The notes beneath the pieces were generated by a model. It had not been told where the DNA came from. It ran no database searches and saw nothing but the letters and a program-made list of their open reading frames with translations. Positions 44,086 to 53,297 of a stretch of 64,000 bases of DNA are shown here, piece by piece. Source of the DNA: Streptomyces odontomachi (GTDB lineage: Bacteria > Actinomycetota > Actinomycetes > Streptomycetales > Streptomycetaceae). Made by a program: the position numbers and the translations under genes. The stretch lies in contig NZ_JAMJWG010000004.1 in NCBI RefSeq assembly GCF_024435355.1, positions 310,001 to 374,000 on the forward strand, in the 5' to 3' direction. Position 1 is the stretch's first letter; each line of letters begins with the position of its first letter.

Positions 44086-47000
44086 GTGCTCCCCCACACC
44101 AGACACACCCGACCTCGCCGTGCCTCCCGCAGACCACTCGACCGAGCGCTGGCCGCGGCCCTGTGCACCCTGGGGCTGCTCGGTGCCTCCGTGGCCACCG
44201 CGCCCGCCGGCACCGCCGTCGCGCCCGCCGGCACCCACGCCGAGGCGCTGCCGATCTACCTGGACACCCACTACTCGTTCCAGGAACGTGCCGCGGACCT
44301 GGTGTCCCGCATGTCGCTGAGCGAGAAGGTGCAGCAGTTGCACACCAACAGCGCTCCCGCGATCCCACGGCTCGGCGTGCAGCAGTACACGTACTGGAGC
44401 GAAGGGCAGCACGGTGTCAACCGGCTGGGCGCCGACACCGACCACGGATCGGCGTCCGGCGGGGTGCACGCCACCAGCTTCCCCACCAACTTCGCCGCGT
44501 CCATGACCTGGGACCGTGACCTGATGTACCGGGAGACCACGGCGATCTCCGACGAGGCCCGGGGCTTCCTGGACAAGTCGCTGTGGGGCACCGGCCAGAA
44601 CAACATCGGCCCGTCCCGGGACGACTACGGTTCGCTGACGTACTGGGCGCCCACGGTCAACCTGGACCGCGACCCGCGCTGGGGCCGCACCGACGAGGCG
44701 TTCGGCGAGGACCCGTACCTGGTCGCGGAGATGGCGGGCGCGTTCGTCAACGGCTACCAGGGCCAGACGGCCACGGGCCGGCCGACGGGCAAGTACCTCA
44801 AGGTCGCGGCGACCGCCAAGCACTACGCGCTCAACGACGTGGAGAACAACCGCAAGGGCGTCAGCTCGGACACCACGGACAACGACCTGTACGACTACTA
44901 CACCGCACAGTTCAAGAGCCTGATCGAGAAGGCGCACGTCGCCGGCCTGATGACGTCGTACAACGCGATCAACGGCACCCCGTCGGCCGCCGACACCTAC
45001 ACCACCAACCAGATCGCCCAGCGCACCTACGGCTTCGCCGGGTACATCACGTCCGACTGCGGGGCGGTCGGCACCACCTACCAGTCCTTCCCCTCGGGCC
45101 ACGACTGGGCACCGCCGGGCTGGACCACCGACAAGAAGGGCGCCGGGGCCACCTGGACCAACACGACGACCGGGCGGCAGGTCTCCGGCGCCGCCGGCGG
45201 GCAGGCCTACGCGCTGCGGGCGGGCACGCAGGTGAACTGCACCGGCACGGAGGCCACCCCGCACAACCTCCAGGAGGCCATCGAGGCGGGCGTCCTCAGC
45301 GAGGGTGTGATCGACAACGCCCTGGTGCACCTGTTCACCGTCCGCATGCAGACGGGCGAGTTCGACCCGGCCGAGCAGGTGCCGTACACGAGCATCGGCA
45401 AGGACGTGATCGAGTCCGCCGCCCACCAGAAGCTCGCCCGTGAGGTTGCGGACGACTCGCTGGTCCTGTTGCAGAACGACAAGGTGAAGGGCACGGACAA
45501 GCCGCTGCTGCCGGTGCGGCCGGCCGGCCTGCACAAGATCGTGGTGGTCGGCGATCTCGCGGGCAAGGTGACGCTCGGCGGCTACTCGGGCGAACCGTCG
45601 CTCCAGGTGGACGCCGTGGAGGGGATCACGGCCCAGGCGAAGGCGGCCAACCCGGACGTGGACATCGTCTACGACGCCGCCGGCACCTCCACCACCGCCA
45701 CCGGCGACGCCACGCTCGGCGCCGGGACGCGCTCCGCCATCGAGGACGCCGACCTGGTCGTGGTGGCCGTCGGCACCGACGACGCGGTGGCCAAGGAGGG
45801 CAAGGACCGCGCCGACCTGCGCCTGCCCGGCAACTACGGCTCGCTGATCGACCAGGTCACCGCCCTGGGCAACCCCCGTACCGTGCTGGACGTCCAGGCC
45901 GACGCCCCCGTCGCCATCGAAGGGGTCCGCGGCAGGGTCCCGGCCATCGTCTTCTCCGGCTACAACGGGGAGAGCCAGGGAGACGCACTGGCCGACGTCC
46001 TCTTCGGCAGGCAGAACCCCGGCGGCCGCCTGAACTTCACCTGGTACAAGGACGACACCCAGCTCCCGGACGTCTCCGACTACGGGCTCAGCCCGGGCGA
46101 CACGGGCGGACTGGGACGGACCTACCAGTACTTCACCGGTACCCCCACGTACCCGTTCGGATACGGCCTGAGTTACACCACGTTCTCCTACGCACACGTC
46201 AAGGCGGACCGCACGGCGGTCTCCGCCGACGGTTCGGTGCGCGTCAGCTGTGACGTGACCAACACCGGCTCCGTGCCCGGCGCCACCGTGGCGCAGCTCT
46301 ACGGGGCCACCGGATTCACCGTCGACGGCCGGGAACTGCCCAAGAAGCGGCTGGTGGGATTCCAGAAGACCCGGGTGCTCGCGCCCGGCGCCACCCAGCA
46401 CATCACGCTGACCGTCAAGGCCTCCGACCTGGCCTTCTGGGACGGCAAGGCCGCCAGGCAGGTCGTCTACAACGGCACGTACCGGTTCCAGGTGGGCCCC
46501 GACTCCGCGACGACCGCCGGCTCGGCCGCCGTCGACGTCCAGGGCACCCTGCCCCGGCACGTGCAGTACGTGACCGTGCAGCCGGAGAGCGTCGCCTACC
46601 AGGCCGGTGACACCATCGACCTGACCGCACGCAACCGCTGGATCAAGGACGACACCGACCCCACCCGCCAGCCGGGCAGGAACCTGGACGTCACCGCCGA
46701 CCGGGTCGTCGAGGCGGTCAACGACGACGGGTCCTTCGTCGACCTGACGAAGACGGCGATCCGCTACCGCACCAGCGATCCGGCCGTGGCCACCGTGAGC
46801 CCCGAAGGGACCGTCACGGCCGTCGGCAACGGGGTGGCCACCATCGACGTGACGGTGGGCGGCGTCACCGGCTCCGCCGTCATCACGGTGGGGCACCCCT
46901 TCACCCTGGACAACGCCCCGATGCTCAAGGCCGGCGGCTCCGGGACGGTGACCGCGACCTACCGCAACAGCGGCCCGACCGCGCTCCAGGACGTCTCCGT

Positions 47001-47772
47001 CGGCCTCACCGCGCCCACCGGCTGGACGGTCCTGGCCACCTCGCCCACCACCTTCGCCGGCCTCGCGCCGGACGCGAAGGCGACCGTGACCTGGCAGGTG
47101 ACGGTGGACGAGGACGCCGCACCGGGCGGCTACGGGCTGTCCGCCGACGCCACCTACCGCGGCGCGAACTCCGACGACCACGCCGCGGGCCGGGTCTCGG
47201 TGCCCTACGCCTCGCTGCACGACGCGCTCAACAACACCGCCGTCAGCGACGACGCCAAGACCGCCGGGGCGGACCTGGACGGCGCGGGCCGGAGCCTGTC
47301 CGCGCAGGCCCTCGCCGCCGCGGGCATCGTCTCCGGTGGCACCGTCGAGCACGACGGGCTCGACTTCACCTGGCCCAGCACCGGTACCGGAGCGCCGGAC
47401 AACATCATCGCCGCAGGCCAGACCATCCCCCTCACCGGCTCGGGCGACCGGCTCGGCCTCCTCGGCACCGCCGCCAACGGCTCCGCCGCCGACACCGCGA
47501 CGCTCACCTACACCGACGGCAGCACGCAGGACGTCTCCCTCGCGTTCGCCGACTGGTGGGACAACGCCCCGGCGGCAGGCGGCGACATCCTGGCCACCCT
47601 TCCCTACTACAACACCGCGGCCGGCAGGTCGGTCCGCGACGTCAGCGTGTACGGCGCCACGGTGACGTTGCAGAAGGGCAAGACGCCCGCCTACCTGACC
47701 CTGCCGGGCACCAGCACGGGAGAGGCGAAGGGGAAGAACGCCATGCACATCTTCTCGGTGGCGTTCGGCTGA
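44086..47772 (+). CDS. Large secreted GH3-family glycoside hydrolase
   Basis: A 1228-residue exported enzyme. GTG 44086 has AGGAG at eight bases. A long signal (about 1-40, ALAAALCTLGLLGASVATAPA) precedes the GH3 barrel; the nucleophile is D324 in GYITSDCGAVG, with AKHYALNDVENNR also typical. The alpha/beta sandwich and fibronectin-like domain run to about 830. C-terminal additions are a bacterial Ig-like (Big_2) domain (ATVSPEGTVTAVGNGVATIDV), an NPCBM-associated NEW3 domain (GPTALQDVSVGLTAPTGW) and an NPCBM-like lectin domain to the end. GH3 here is most like beta-xylosidase/glucosidase forms. The accessory domains suggest binding to insoluble glycans. Confidence 0.92.
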   Translation: MLPHTRHTRPRRASRRPLDRALAAALCTLGLLGASVATAPAGTAVAPAGTHAEALPIYLDTHYSFQERAADLVSRMSLSEKVQQLHTNSAPAIPRLGVQQYTYWSEGQHGVNRLGADTDHGSASGGVHATSFPTNFAASMTWDRDLMYRETTAISDEARGFLDKSLWGTGQNNIGPSRDDYGSLTYWAPTVNLDRDPRWGRTDEAFGEDPYLVAEMAGAFVNGYQGQTATGRPTGKYLKVAATAKHYALNDVENNRKGVSSDTTDNDLYDYYTAQFKSLIEKAHVAGLMTSYNAINGTPSAADTYTTNQIAQRTYGFAGYITSDCGAVGTTYQSFPSGHDWAPPGWTTDKKGAGATWTNTTTGRQVSGAAGGQAYALRAGTQVNCTGTEATPHNLQEAIEAGVLSEGVIDNALVHLFTVRMQTGEFDPAEQVPYTSIGKDVIESAAHQKLAREVADDSLVLLQNDKVKGTDKPLLPVRPAGLHKIVVVGDLAGKVTLGGYSGEPSLQVDAVEGITAQAKAANPDVDIVYDAAGTSTTATGDATLGAGTRSAIEDADLVVVAVGTDDAVAKEGKDRADLRLPGNYGSLIDQVTALGNPRTVLDVQADAPVAIEGVRGRVPAIVFSGYNGESQGDALADVLFGRQNPGGRLNFTWYKDDTQLPDVSDYGLSPGDTGGLGRTYQYFTGTPTYPFGYGLSYTTFSYAHVKADRTAVSADGSVRVSCDVTNTGSVPGATVAQLYGATGFTVDGRELPKKRLVGFQKTRVLAPGATQHITLTVKASDLAFWDGKAARQVVYNGTYRFQVGPDSATTAGSAAVDVQGTLPRHVQYVTVQPESVAYQAGDTIDLTARNRWIKDDTDPTRQPGRNLDVTADRVVEAVNDDGSFVDLTKTAIRYRTSDPAVATVSPEGTVTAVGNGVATIDVTVGGVTGSAVITVGHPFTLDNAPMLKAGGSGTVTATYRNSGPTALQDVSVGLTAPTGWTVLATSPTTFAGLAPDAKATVTWQVTVDEDAAPGGYGLSADATYRGANSDDHAAGRVSVPYASLHDALNNTAVSDDAKTAGADLDGAGRSLSAQALAAAGIVSGGTVEHDGLDFTWPSTGTGAPDNIIAAGQTIPLTGSGDRLGLLGTAANGSAADTATLTYTDGSTQDVSLAFADWWDNAPAAGGDILATLPYYNTAAGRSVRDVSVYGATVTLQKGKTPAYLTLPGTSTGEAKGKNAMHIFSVAFG

Positions 47773-47783
47773 CGGCTTGGACG

Positions 47784-47828
47784 CGCGGCCGGGTGGCCGA
47801 GCACGCGAGCTCTATCCACCCGGCCGCG
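47784..47828. terminator. Hairpin terminator after the GH3 gene
   Basis: CGCGGCCGGGTGG (47784-47796) and its exact complement (47816-47828) enclose a 19-base loop, starting 12 bases past the stop. Confidence 0.75.
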
Positions 47829-47840
47829 TTCACCGTCGCC

Positions 47841-47875
47841 TTCCCGGCGGACGAGGTCGCTTCCCGGCGGACGAG
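47841..47875. repeat. Direct repeat after the GH3 terminator
   Basis: TTCCCGGCGGACGAG occurs at 47841-47855 and again at 47861-47875, a 20-base period. The rest of the 300-base gap to the cyclase gene (47773-48072) shows no gene. Confidence 0.7.
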
Positions 47876-48072
47876 TGGGTCCGCCGGGGTAGCCACCGGG
47901 TGCCGCGGACCACGAGGGTGGAGCCGTGCCCGTCGGACCGGCCGGAGGGAAGGTCCAGGGTCGTGACCGGATAGGTTCGCGGCGTCGGTCCAGAGGCCCG
48001 CGTGCTGGTCGGCTCGTCGCTCCGGCGAGGCACCTACGGCTTCACCGAGGCACCTACAAAGGAAGGTACGCC

Positions 48073-48846
48073 GTGTCGATCCTTCAGGACCTGCGTGACG
48101 CGCTCGCGTCCGGACAGGTCGAGGTCGTCGACCTCACCGCGCCACTCACCGCGGACACGCCGACGTTGCAGCTGCCGCCGGAGTTCGGGCAGACCGCGAA
48201 GTTCCAGCTGGAGGAGATCAGCCGGTACGACGACCGTGGGCCCGGGTGGTACTGGAACAACTTCCGCACCGGTGAGCACACCGGCACGCACTTCGACACG
48301 CCGAACCACTGGGTGACCGGCAAGGACGGCGAGGACGTCGCATCCGTCCCGGCCGGCCGGCTCGTGGCGCCCGCAGCGGTGCTCGACTTCTCCGCCGAGG
48401 TCGCGGAGGACCCCGACTTCCTGCTGGAGATCGAGCACGTCGAGGCGTGGCAGGAGCAGCACGGTCCGCTGCCCGAGGGCGGCTGGCTGCTGTTCCGCAC
48501 CGGCTGGGACGCCCGCTCGCACGCGCAGGAGGAGTTCCTCAACGCCGACGAGGCGGGACCGCACACGCCCGGCCTGTCGGTCGCGTGCGCGCGCTGGCTG
48601 GCCCAGGAGTCGCCGGTGATCGGGCTCGGCGTCGAGACGGTCGGCACCGACGCCGGCGCAGCGGCCGGCTTCGAGCCGATGTTCCCGTGCCACACGATGA
48701 TGCACGGCGCCGGCAAGTACGGGCTGACCCAGCTACAGAACCTCGCCCAGCTGCCACCGACCGGCGCCCTGCTGGTGACCGGCCCGCTGCGGATCGTCGG
48801 CGGCTCCGGCAGCCCGGCCCGCATCCTGGCCCTCGTGGAACGCTGA
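48073..48846 (+). CDS. Cyclase-family protein (kynurenine formamidase-like hydrolase)
   Basis: A 257-residue cytoplasmic protein. GTG 48073 follows GGAAGG. The metal motif HTGTHFDTPNHW (HxGTHxD) is the family hallmark, preceded by VVDLTAPLTADTPTL. Toward the end come VIGLGVETVGTDAG and FPCHTMMHGAGKYGLTQLQNLAQLP. Members include arylformamidases and isatin hydrolases that open amides or lactones with a metal ion. It is 11 bases upstream of a thiamine-diphosphate enzyme gene and probably co-transcribed. The joint pathway is unknown. Confidence 0.87.
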   Translation: MSILQDLRDALASGQVEVVDLTAPLTADTPTLQLPPEFGQTAKFQLEEISRYDDRGPGWYWNNFRTGEHTGTHFDTPNHWVTGKDGEDVASVPAGRLVAPAAVLDFSAEVAEDPDFLLEIEHVEAWQEQHGPLPEGGWLLFRTGWDARSHAQEEFLNADEAGPHTPGLSVACARWLAQESPVIGLGVETVGTDAGAAAGFEPMFPCHTMMHGAGKYGLTQLQNLAQLPPTGALLVTGPLRIVGGSGSPARILALVER

Positions 48847-48857
48847 GCGCTGACCAC

Positions 48858-50582
48858 ATGAGCCTCAGTGACCCGATGGACCCCATGGACCCCATGAGCC
48901 CCATGGACCCCCGCAACACGGTCGCCGGCGCCGTCGGCCGCACCCTGGCCGGGCTCGGCGTCGACCATGTCTTCGGCGTCGTCGGCTCCGGCAACTTCCA
49001 TCTGACCAATGCGATGACGGCGGCCGGTGCGCGGTTCGTCGCGGCACGGCACGAGTGCGGCGCCGCCGTCATGGCGGACGGGTTCGCGCGGATGAGCGGG
49101 CGGGTCGCCGCGGTCTCGCTGCACCAGGGCTGCGGCCTGACCAACGCCATGACGGGCATCGCCGAGGCCGCGAAGAGCCGCACGCCGCTCGTCGTGCTCG
49201 CCGCCGACGTGACCGAGCCGCGCTCCAACTTCTACGTCGACCAGGACGCGCTCGCCACCGCGGTGGGCGCGACACCGATGCGGGTGACGGCGGCTCGGTC
49301 CGCGGTCGACGTCGCGGCGTCCGCGTACCGCACGGCGCTGGCGGAGCGCCGTACCGTGCTGCTCAACCTGCCGCTCCCGGTGCAGGCGTCGCCGGTGAGC
49401 GGACCGGTCACCGGAACCGCCGCCGTGCCGCCGCCGCCCGCCGGGCAGCCGAGCCCGCCGTCCGATGACCTGCTCACCCCGCCCGACGACGAGCTCGCCG
49501 CCCTCGTCGACGCGCTGCGGCGCGCGGAACGTCCGGTGTTCGTCGCCGGGCGCGGGGCGCGGCGGCCGGGCAGCCGTGCGGCGCTCGCCGACCTCGCGGA
49601 GGCCTGTGGTGCGCTGCTCGCGACGAGTGCCGTGGCGAAGGGCCTGTTCCACGGGGACCCGTGGGCGCTGGACATCTCCGGAGGGTTCGCCACCCCGCTG
49701 GCCGCGGAGCTGATCACGGCCGCCGATCTGATCGTCGGCTGGGGCTGTGCGCTGAACATGTGGACGATGCGGCACGGCGCGCTGATCGGCCCGGACGCCA
49801 CCGTCGCGCAGGTGGACGTCGACCGTGCCGCGCTCGGTGCGCACCGCGCGATCCACCTGGGCGTGCGGGGACCGGTCATCGGCACCGCACGCGCCGCCCT
49901 GGACGCGCTCGGCGGCACGCAGGCCACCGGCTACCGCACCGCGGCCGTCCGGGACCGCATCGGTGCCGAAGGACGCTGGCGCGACGTGCCGTACGACGAC
50001 GACTCGACACCCGACCGCATCGATCCGCGCACGCTGTCGGTGGCGCTCGACGGGCTGTTGCCCACGGAACGCGTCGTGTCCGTCGACTCGGGCAACTTCA
50101 TGGGCTACCCCAGCGCCTACCTCTCGGTCCCCGACGAGAACGGGTTCTGCTTCACCCAGGCGTTCCAGTCGATCGGTCTCGGCCTCGCCACCGCGATCGG
50201 CGCGGCGCTCGCGCAGCCGTCGCGGCTCCCGGTGGCCGCGCTCGGTGACGGCGGTGTGCTGATGGGCGCCGCGGAGCTGGAGACCGTGGTGCGGCTCGGC
50301 ATCCCGATGCTCGCCGTGGTGTACGACGACGCCGCGTACGGGGCCGAGGTGCACCATTTCGGTCCTGACGGCCACGACCTGGCGACCGTGCGCTTCCCGG
50401 ACACCGACATCGCGGCGATCGCGCGCGGCAACGGCTGGGACGCGGCGACCGTGCGAACCGCCGCCGACCTGGCCGCCGTGGCGTCCTGGCTGGCCGGTGA
50501 CCGGAGCCGGCCGATGCTCGTCGACGCCAAGGTGACGAGCGGGCCCTCGTGGTGGCTCCAGGAGGCGTTCCGCGGCCACTGA
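48858..50582 (+). CDS. Thiamine-diphosphate-dependent enzyme (acetolactate synthase/decarboxylase-like)
   Basis: A 574-residue protein with the three ThDP-fold domains. The catalytic glutamate lies in ARHECGAAVMADGFARMSG. The central domain is about 190-340, and the ThDP-binding motif is LGDGGVLMGAAELETVVRLGIPMLAVVYDDAAYGAEVHHFG. It resembles acetolactate synthase large subunits and benzoylformate or oxalyl-CoA decarboxylases without choosing among them. The start is uncertain: the first 15 codons contain a repeated MDP unit (ATGGACCCC), and no good ribosome site is seen for any of the Met codons. It pairs with the cyclase gene upstream. Confidence 0.85.
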   Translation: MSLSDPMDPMDPMSPMDPRNTVAGAVGRTLAGLGVDHVFGVVGSGNFHLTNAMTAAGARFVAARHECGAAVMADGFARMSGRVAAVSLHQGCGLTNAMTGIAEAAKSRTPLVVLAADVTEPRSNFYVDQDALATAVGATPMRVTAARSAVDVAASAYRTALAERRTVLLNLPLPVQASPVSGPVTGTAAVPPPPAGQPSPPSDDLLTPPDDELAALVDALRRAERPVFVAGRGARRPGSRAALADLAEACGALLATSAVAKGLFHGDPWALDISGGFATPLAAELITAADLIVGWGCALNMWTMRHGALIGPDATVAQVDVDRAALGAHRAIHLGVRGPVIGTARAALDALGGTQATGYRTAAVRDRIGAEGRWRDVPYDDDSTPDRIDPRTLSVALDGLLPTERVVSVDSGNFMGYPSAYLSVPDENGFCFTQAFQSIGLGLATAIGAALAQPSRLPVAALGDGGVLMGAAELETVVRLGIPMLAVVYDDAAYGAEVHHFGPDGHDLATVRFPDTDIAAIARGNGWDAATVRTAADLAAVASWLAGDRSRPMLVDAKVTSGPSWWLQEAFRGH

Positions 50583-50780
50583 CGGCGGAACGGCACCGTC
50601 GCCGACCTTTGTGCGCGAGGCATGCAACCCTGCGCGGTTGTTTGGGAGTACCTACGGACGGAAGTTCCAACGGCGGCGCCTTTGACGGGCGTTGCCGCAC
50701 GTCGGAATGCGGTCGCAGGGTGCTGGCCGTTCCGGCACCGCCCGGCATGGTGTCGGGCGGCAGTGTGAGGAGAAGCGTTC

Positions 50781-51515
50781 GTGACTCTCAGTCTTGCCCA
50801 GAAGGTCGGCGTGGCGGCCGTCGCGGTCGCAGCGATCGGCGGGGTGTCGTTCGGGGCCACCGCGTTCGCGGCAGGCGGGCAGCAGGACGGCCATCGGTCC
50901 GCCACGTCCGTTGCCGCGCAGCCGGCCGCGAAGTCGGTTGCGAAGTCGTCCGCGAAGTCGTCCGCAGCGGCGGCCGAGGACACGGCGCCGCGGATGGTGT
51001 CGCAGAAGATCGCCGAAGGTGTGGTGGACGGCCTTGCGTGGTCGGTGACGTTGGAGTTCTACCCGACGCTGCCGGACGGGTACGACCCGCCCGAGTTCGG
51101 CGGCAAGGGGCTGCCGGCCGCGGCGAAGAAGGAGTTGCAGGACAAGGATGCGCTGCTGTGCCAGCGCATGGTGATCGACGGGGTTCTCATCGACCACCAG
51201 GGCGGCCCGTGGGCGGACTGCCAGGCGGTCGACGGGGCGCACGACCCGATGGGCTCGGGCGGCGCCGGGCTGTGGGGGTTCCAGGACAAGGGCACCAGCG
51301 GATCCCGGCTGTTCGTGGCCACTCCGCAGGCGAACGTCGCCTACGGCGTGGTGCGCCTGGCCGACGGCACCGACCTCAAGGGCACCACCGTCGCCGTCCC
51401 GCACACCGGCTACCGCGCCTGGGCCGTGGCCATCCCGGACGGGAAGACGATCACCGCGGTCGACACCTACGAAGCCGACGGCACCCTCGTCGACCACGAC
51501 ACCATGTGGCGCTGA
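50781..51515 (+). CDS. Secreted protein of unknown fold, paralogue of the sigma-linked membrane protein
   Basis: A 244-residue exported protein. GTG 50781 has GAGGAGAAGC upstream. The signal peptide is about 1-31 (VGVAAVAVAAIGGVSFGATAFAAGG). A linker rich in Ala, Lys and Ser (about 35-66) leads to a 170-residue domain of unknown family. Its notable strings are WSVTLEFYPTLPDGYDPPEF, LLCQRMVIDGVLIDHQGGPW, DCQAVDGAHDPMGSGGAGLWG and YGVVRLADGTDLKGTTVAV. It has two conserved cysteines. The same domain forms the outer part of the membrane protein at 52104-52913, separated only by a sigma factor gene. The last 169 shared bases are identical, so duplication or gene conversion is recent. Confidence 0.82.
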   Translation: MTLSLAQKVGVAAVAVAAIGGVSFGATAFAAGGQQDGHRSATSVAAQPAAKSVAKSSAKSSAAAAEDTAPRMVSQKIAEGVVDGLAWSVTLEFYPTLPDGYDPPEFGGKGLPAAAKKELQDKDALLCQRMVIDGVLIDHQGGPWADCQAVDGAHDPMGSGGAGLWGFQDKGTSGSRLFVATPQANVAYGVVRLADGTDLKGTTVAVPHTGYRAWAVAIPDGKTITAVDTYEADGTLVDHDTMWR

Positions 51516-51549
51516 TCCACCCCGAAGAGAAGACAGGACGTTCCCTGCC

Positions 51550-52107
51550 GTGCCCCGATCCGACCCGCAGGCCACGACCGACGGACCGGACTGCGAGTTC
51601 ACCCGGTTCGTCGCCACCCGTTGGCGGGCCCTGACACACACCGCGTTCCTGCTCACCGGCGACTTCCACGAGGCGGAGGACCTGGTGCAGACGACGCTGG
51701 CCAGGGTGTATCCGCATTGGCGACGGATACGGTCGGAGACCGCCGAACACTACGTGCGGCGGGCACTGGTCAATGCCAACCGCAGCCGGCATCGGCGCCG
51801 CAGGATCGTCCACTTCCTTCTGCCGGTACTGCCCGACACCCGTCCCGCCCGCGAGGACGGAACGGGTGTCGGGGGCGTCGCCGAGCACGACGCGCTCGTC
51901 CGGGTGCTCAGCCAGTTGCCCCGGCGTCAGCGCGCGGTCCTGGTCCTGCGTTACTGCGAGGACCTGTCCGCGGAGGAGACCGCGGACATCCTCGGCTGCT
52001 CGGTCGGCACGGTGAAGAGCCAGGCCTCCCGTGCCCTGGCCAAACTGCGCTCCCACCCCGACCTCGCCCGTGATTCACTGACCAGCCGGCTTGGAGAAGC
52101 GCGATGA
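51550..52107 (+). CDS. SigE-family (ECF-like) RNA polymerase sigma factor
   Basis: A 185-residue sigma factor with only regions 2 and 4. Region 2 reads FTRFVATRWRALTHTAFLLTGDFHEAEDLVQTTLARVYPHWRRI. Region 4 is VRVLSQLPRRQRAVLVLRYCEDLSAEETADILGCSVGTVKSQASRALAKLR. This is the actinobacterial SACE_1735-like SigE subfamily. Its stop overlaps the ATG of the next gene (ATGA), whose product has the layout of a membrane anti-sigma protein. It probably directs transcription of this locus in response to an envelope signal. The GTG start has only a weak AGGACG site. Confidence 0.92.
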   Translation: MPRSDPQATTDGPDCEFTRFVATRWRALTHTAFLLTGDFHEAEDLVQTTLARVYPHWRRIRSETAEHYVRRALVNANRSRHRRRRIVHFLLPVLPDTRPAREDGTGVGGVAEHDALVRVLSQLPRRQRAVLVLRYCEDLSAEETADILGCSVGTVKSQASRALAKLRSHPDLARDSLTSRLGEAR

Positions 52108-52913
52108 CCCCTGAGTACGACCAGGACGAGTGGCTGCACGCCGCGTTCGTCCGCTCACGAGACCTGCACGCTCCGTCTCCGGCTCCCGTCGACCGGATCC
52201 TGCGGGCCGGCCGCGCCCGTCAGAAGCGCCGGCGGGTGATGGTGGTCGGGGCCGCCGCCGCATCCGTGCTCGCCGTCGCCGTCGCGCTGCCGCTGGCCCT
52301 GTCCGGCTCATCGGCCGGCCGCACGGACGAGGTCCCCCCCGCGGTCGGCCACTCCCCGAAACCCACGGCCGGCCACTCCCGGAAGCCGGAGCCGACCACC
52401 ACGACCGTGGCTCAGGGGATGGTGGACGGTAGTCGGTGGTCGGTGACGTTGGAGTTCCATCCGACGCTGCCCGACGGGTACGACACGTCCGGGGCTCAGC
52501 GGCACGGGACGCCGTCCGGGGCGGCGGACGCCCTGCCGGACCAGTCGTCGCTGCTCTGCCAGCGCATGGTGATCGGCGGGGTGCGCATCGACCACCAGGG
52601 CGGACCGTGGTCGGACTGCCAGGCGGTCGACGGGGCGCACGACCCCATGGGCTCGGGCGGCGCCGGGCTGTGGGGACTCCACGACAAGGGCACCAGCGGG
52701 TCCCGGCTGTTCGTGGTCACCCCGCAGGCCAAGGTCGCCTACGGCGTGGTGCGCCTGGCCGACGGCACCGACCTCAAGGGCACCACCGTCGCCGTCCCGC
52801 ACACCGGCTACCGCGCCTGGGCCGTGGCCATCCCGGACGGGAAGACGATCACCGCGGTCGACACCTACGAAGCCGACGGCACCCTCGTCGACCACGACAC
52901 CAACTGGCGCTGA
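52104..52913 (+). CDS. Membrane protein with cytoplasmic tail and sensor-like outer domain, probable anti-sigma partner
   Basis: A 269-residue single-pass protein. The cytoplasmic N-terminus (about 1-46: EYDQDEWLHAAFVRSRDLHAPSPAPVDRILRAGRARQKRRR) precedes one membrane helix (about 47-68). A Pro/Thr-rich linker is followed by an outer domain (about 105-269) nearly identical to the secreted protein at 50781-51515. ATG overlaps the sigma factor stop. Co-translation with a SigE-type sigma factor and this topology are typical of anti-sigma regulators, though no zinc anti-sigma (HxxxCxxC) motif is seen. The outer domain probably senses something, perhaps by competition or pairing with its secreted paralogue. 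Confidence 0.82.
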   Translation: MTPEYDQDEWLHAAFVRSRDLHAPSPAPVDRILRAGRARQKRRRVMVVGAAAASVLAVAVALPLALSGSSAGRTDEVPPAVGHSPKPTAGHSRKPEPTTTTVAQGMVDGSRWSVTLEFHPTLPDGYDTSGAQRHGTPSGAADALPDQSSLLCQRMVIGGVRIDHQGGPWSDCQAVDGAHDPMGSGGAGLWGLHDKGTSGSRLFVVTPQAKVAYGVVRLADGTDLKGTTVAVPHTGYRAWAVAIPDGKTITAVDTYEADGTLVDHDTNWR

Positions 52914-52946
52914 CCGGGCGAAGGGACGACCGGTACCGTCGCGGGC

Positions 52947-53297
52947 ATGGCGAGACCACTGCTGCGGGCGATCGACGACGGCGGGCGCGCCGTGGCCGAT
53001 CCCACCGAGGAAGAGCTGCACGACCTGCTGGCCGACATGAACCTGCGGCACCGGTTCGTGATCCTTGAAAGGCTCGACCTGGAACCGGTGGATCAGCACT
53101 ACATCCAGGCGTATCTGAACGACGACATGACCTACCGGGTGGAGTACCGCGAAGGCAGCGCGGACCGGCACTTCCAGGCGCACTACGCGCCACGACCGTT
53201 CGAGATGTTCGGCCCGGAGCCGCTCGCCAAAGTGATGATGGACTGGGCGCACGAGGGCCCGGTGTGGCGCGAGGCGATGCCGTGGGCTCTGGAGTAG
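52947..53297 (+). CDS. Small soluble protein, unknown function
   Basis: A 116-residue acidic protein. A TACCGT box (52934-52939) lies seven bases before the ATG with no ribosome site, which suggests a leaderless mRNA. The sequence includes EEELHDLLADMNLRHRFVILERLDLEP and YRVEYREGSADRHFQAHY, an alpha/beta pattern with no known motif. Homologues in actinobacteria are likely, but the family was not recognised. It is not clearly part of the sigma operon. Confidence 0.7.
   Translation: MARPLLRAIDDGGRAVADPTEEELHDLLADMNLRHRFVILERLDLEPVDQHYIQAYLNDDMTYRVEYREGSADRHFQAHYAPRPFEMFGPEPLAKVMMDWAHEGPVWREAMPWALE

Noticed and set aside
43975..47748. A 1257-codon open frame on the minus strand, opposite the GH3 gene
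   Set aside because: It is rich in Gly, Val, Ala and Arg with no motif. The GH3 gene on the plus strand has a full set of domains, so this is a frame kept open by high GC.
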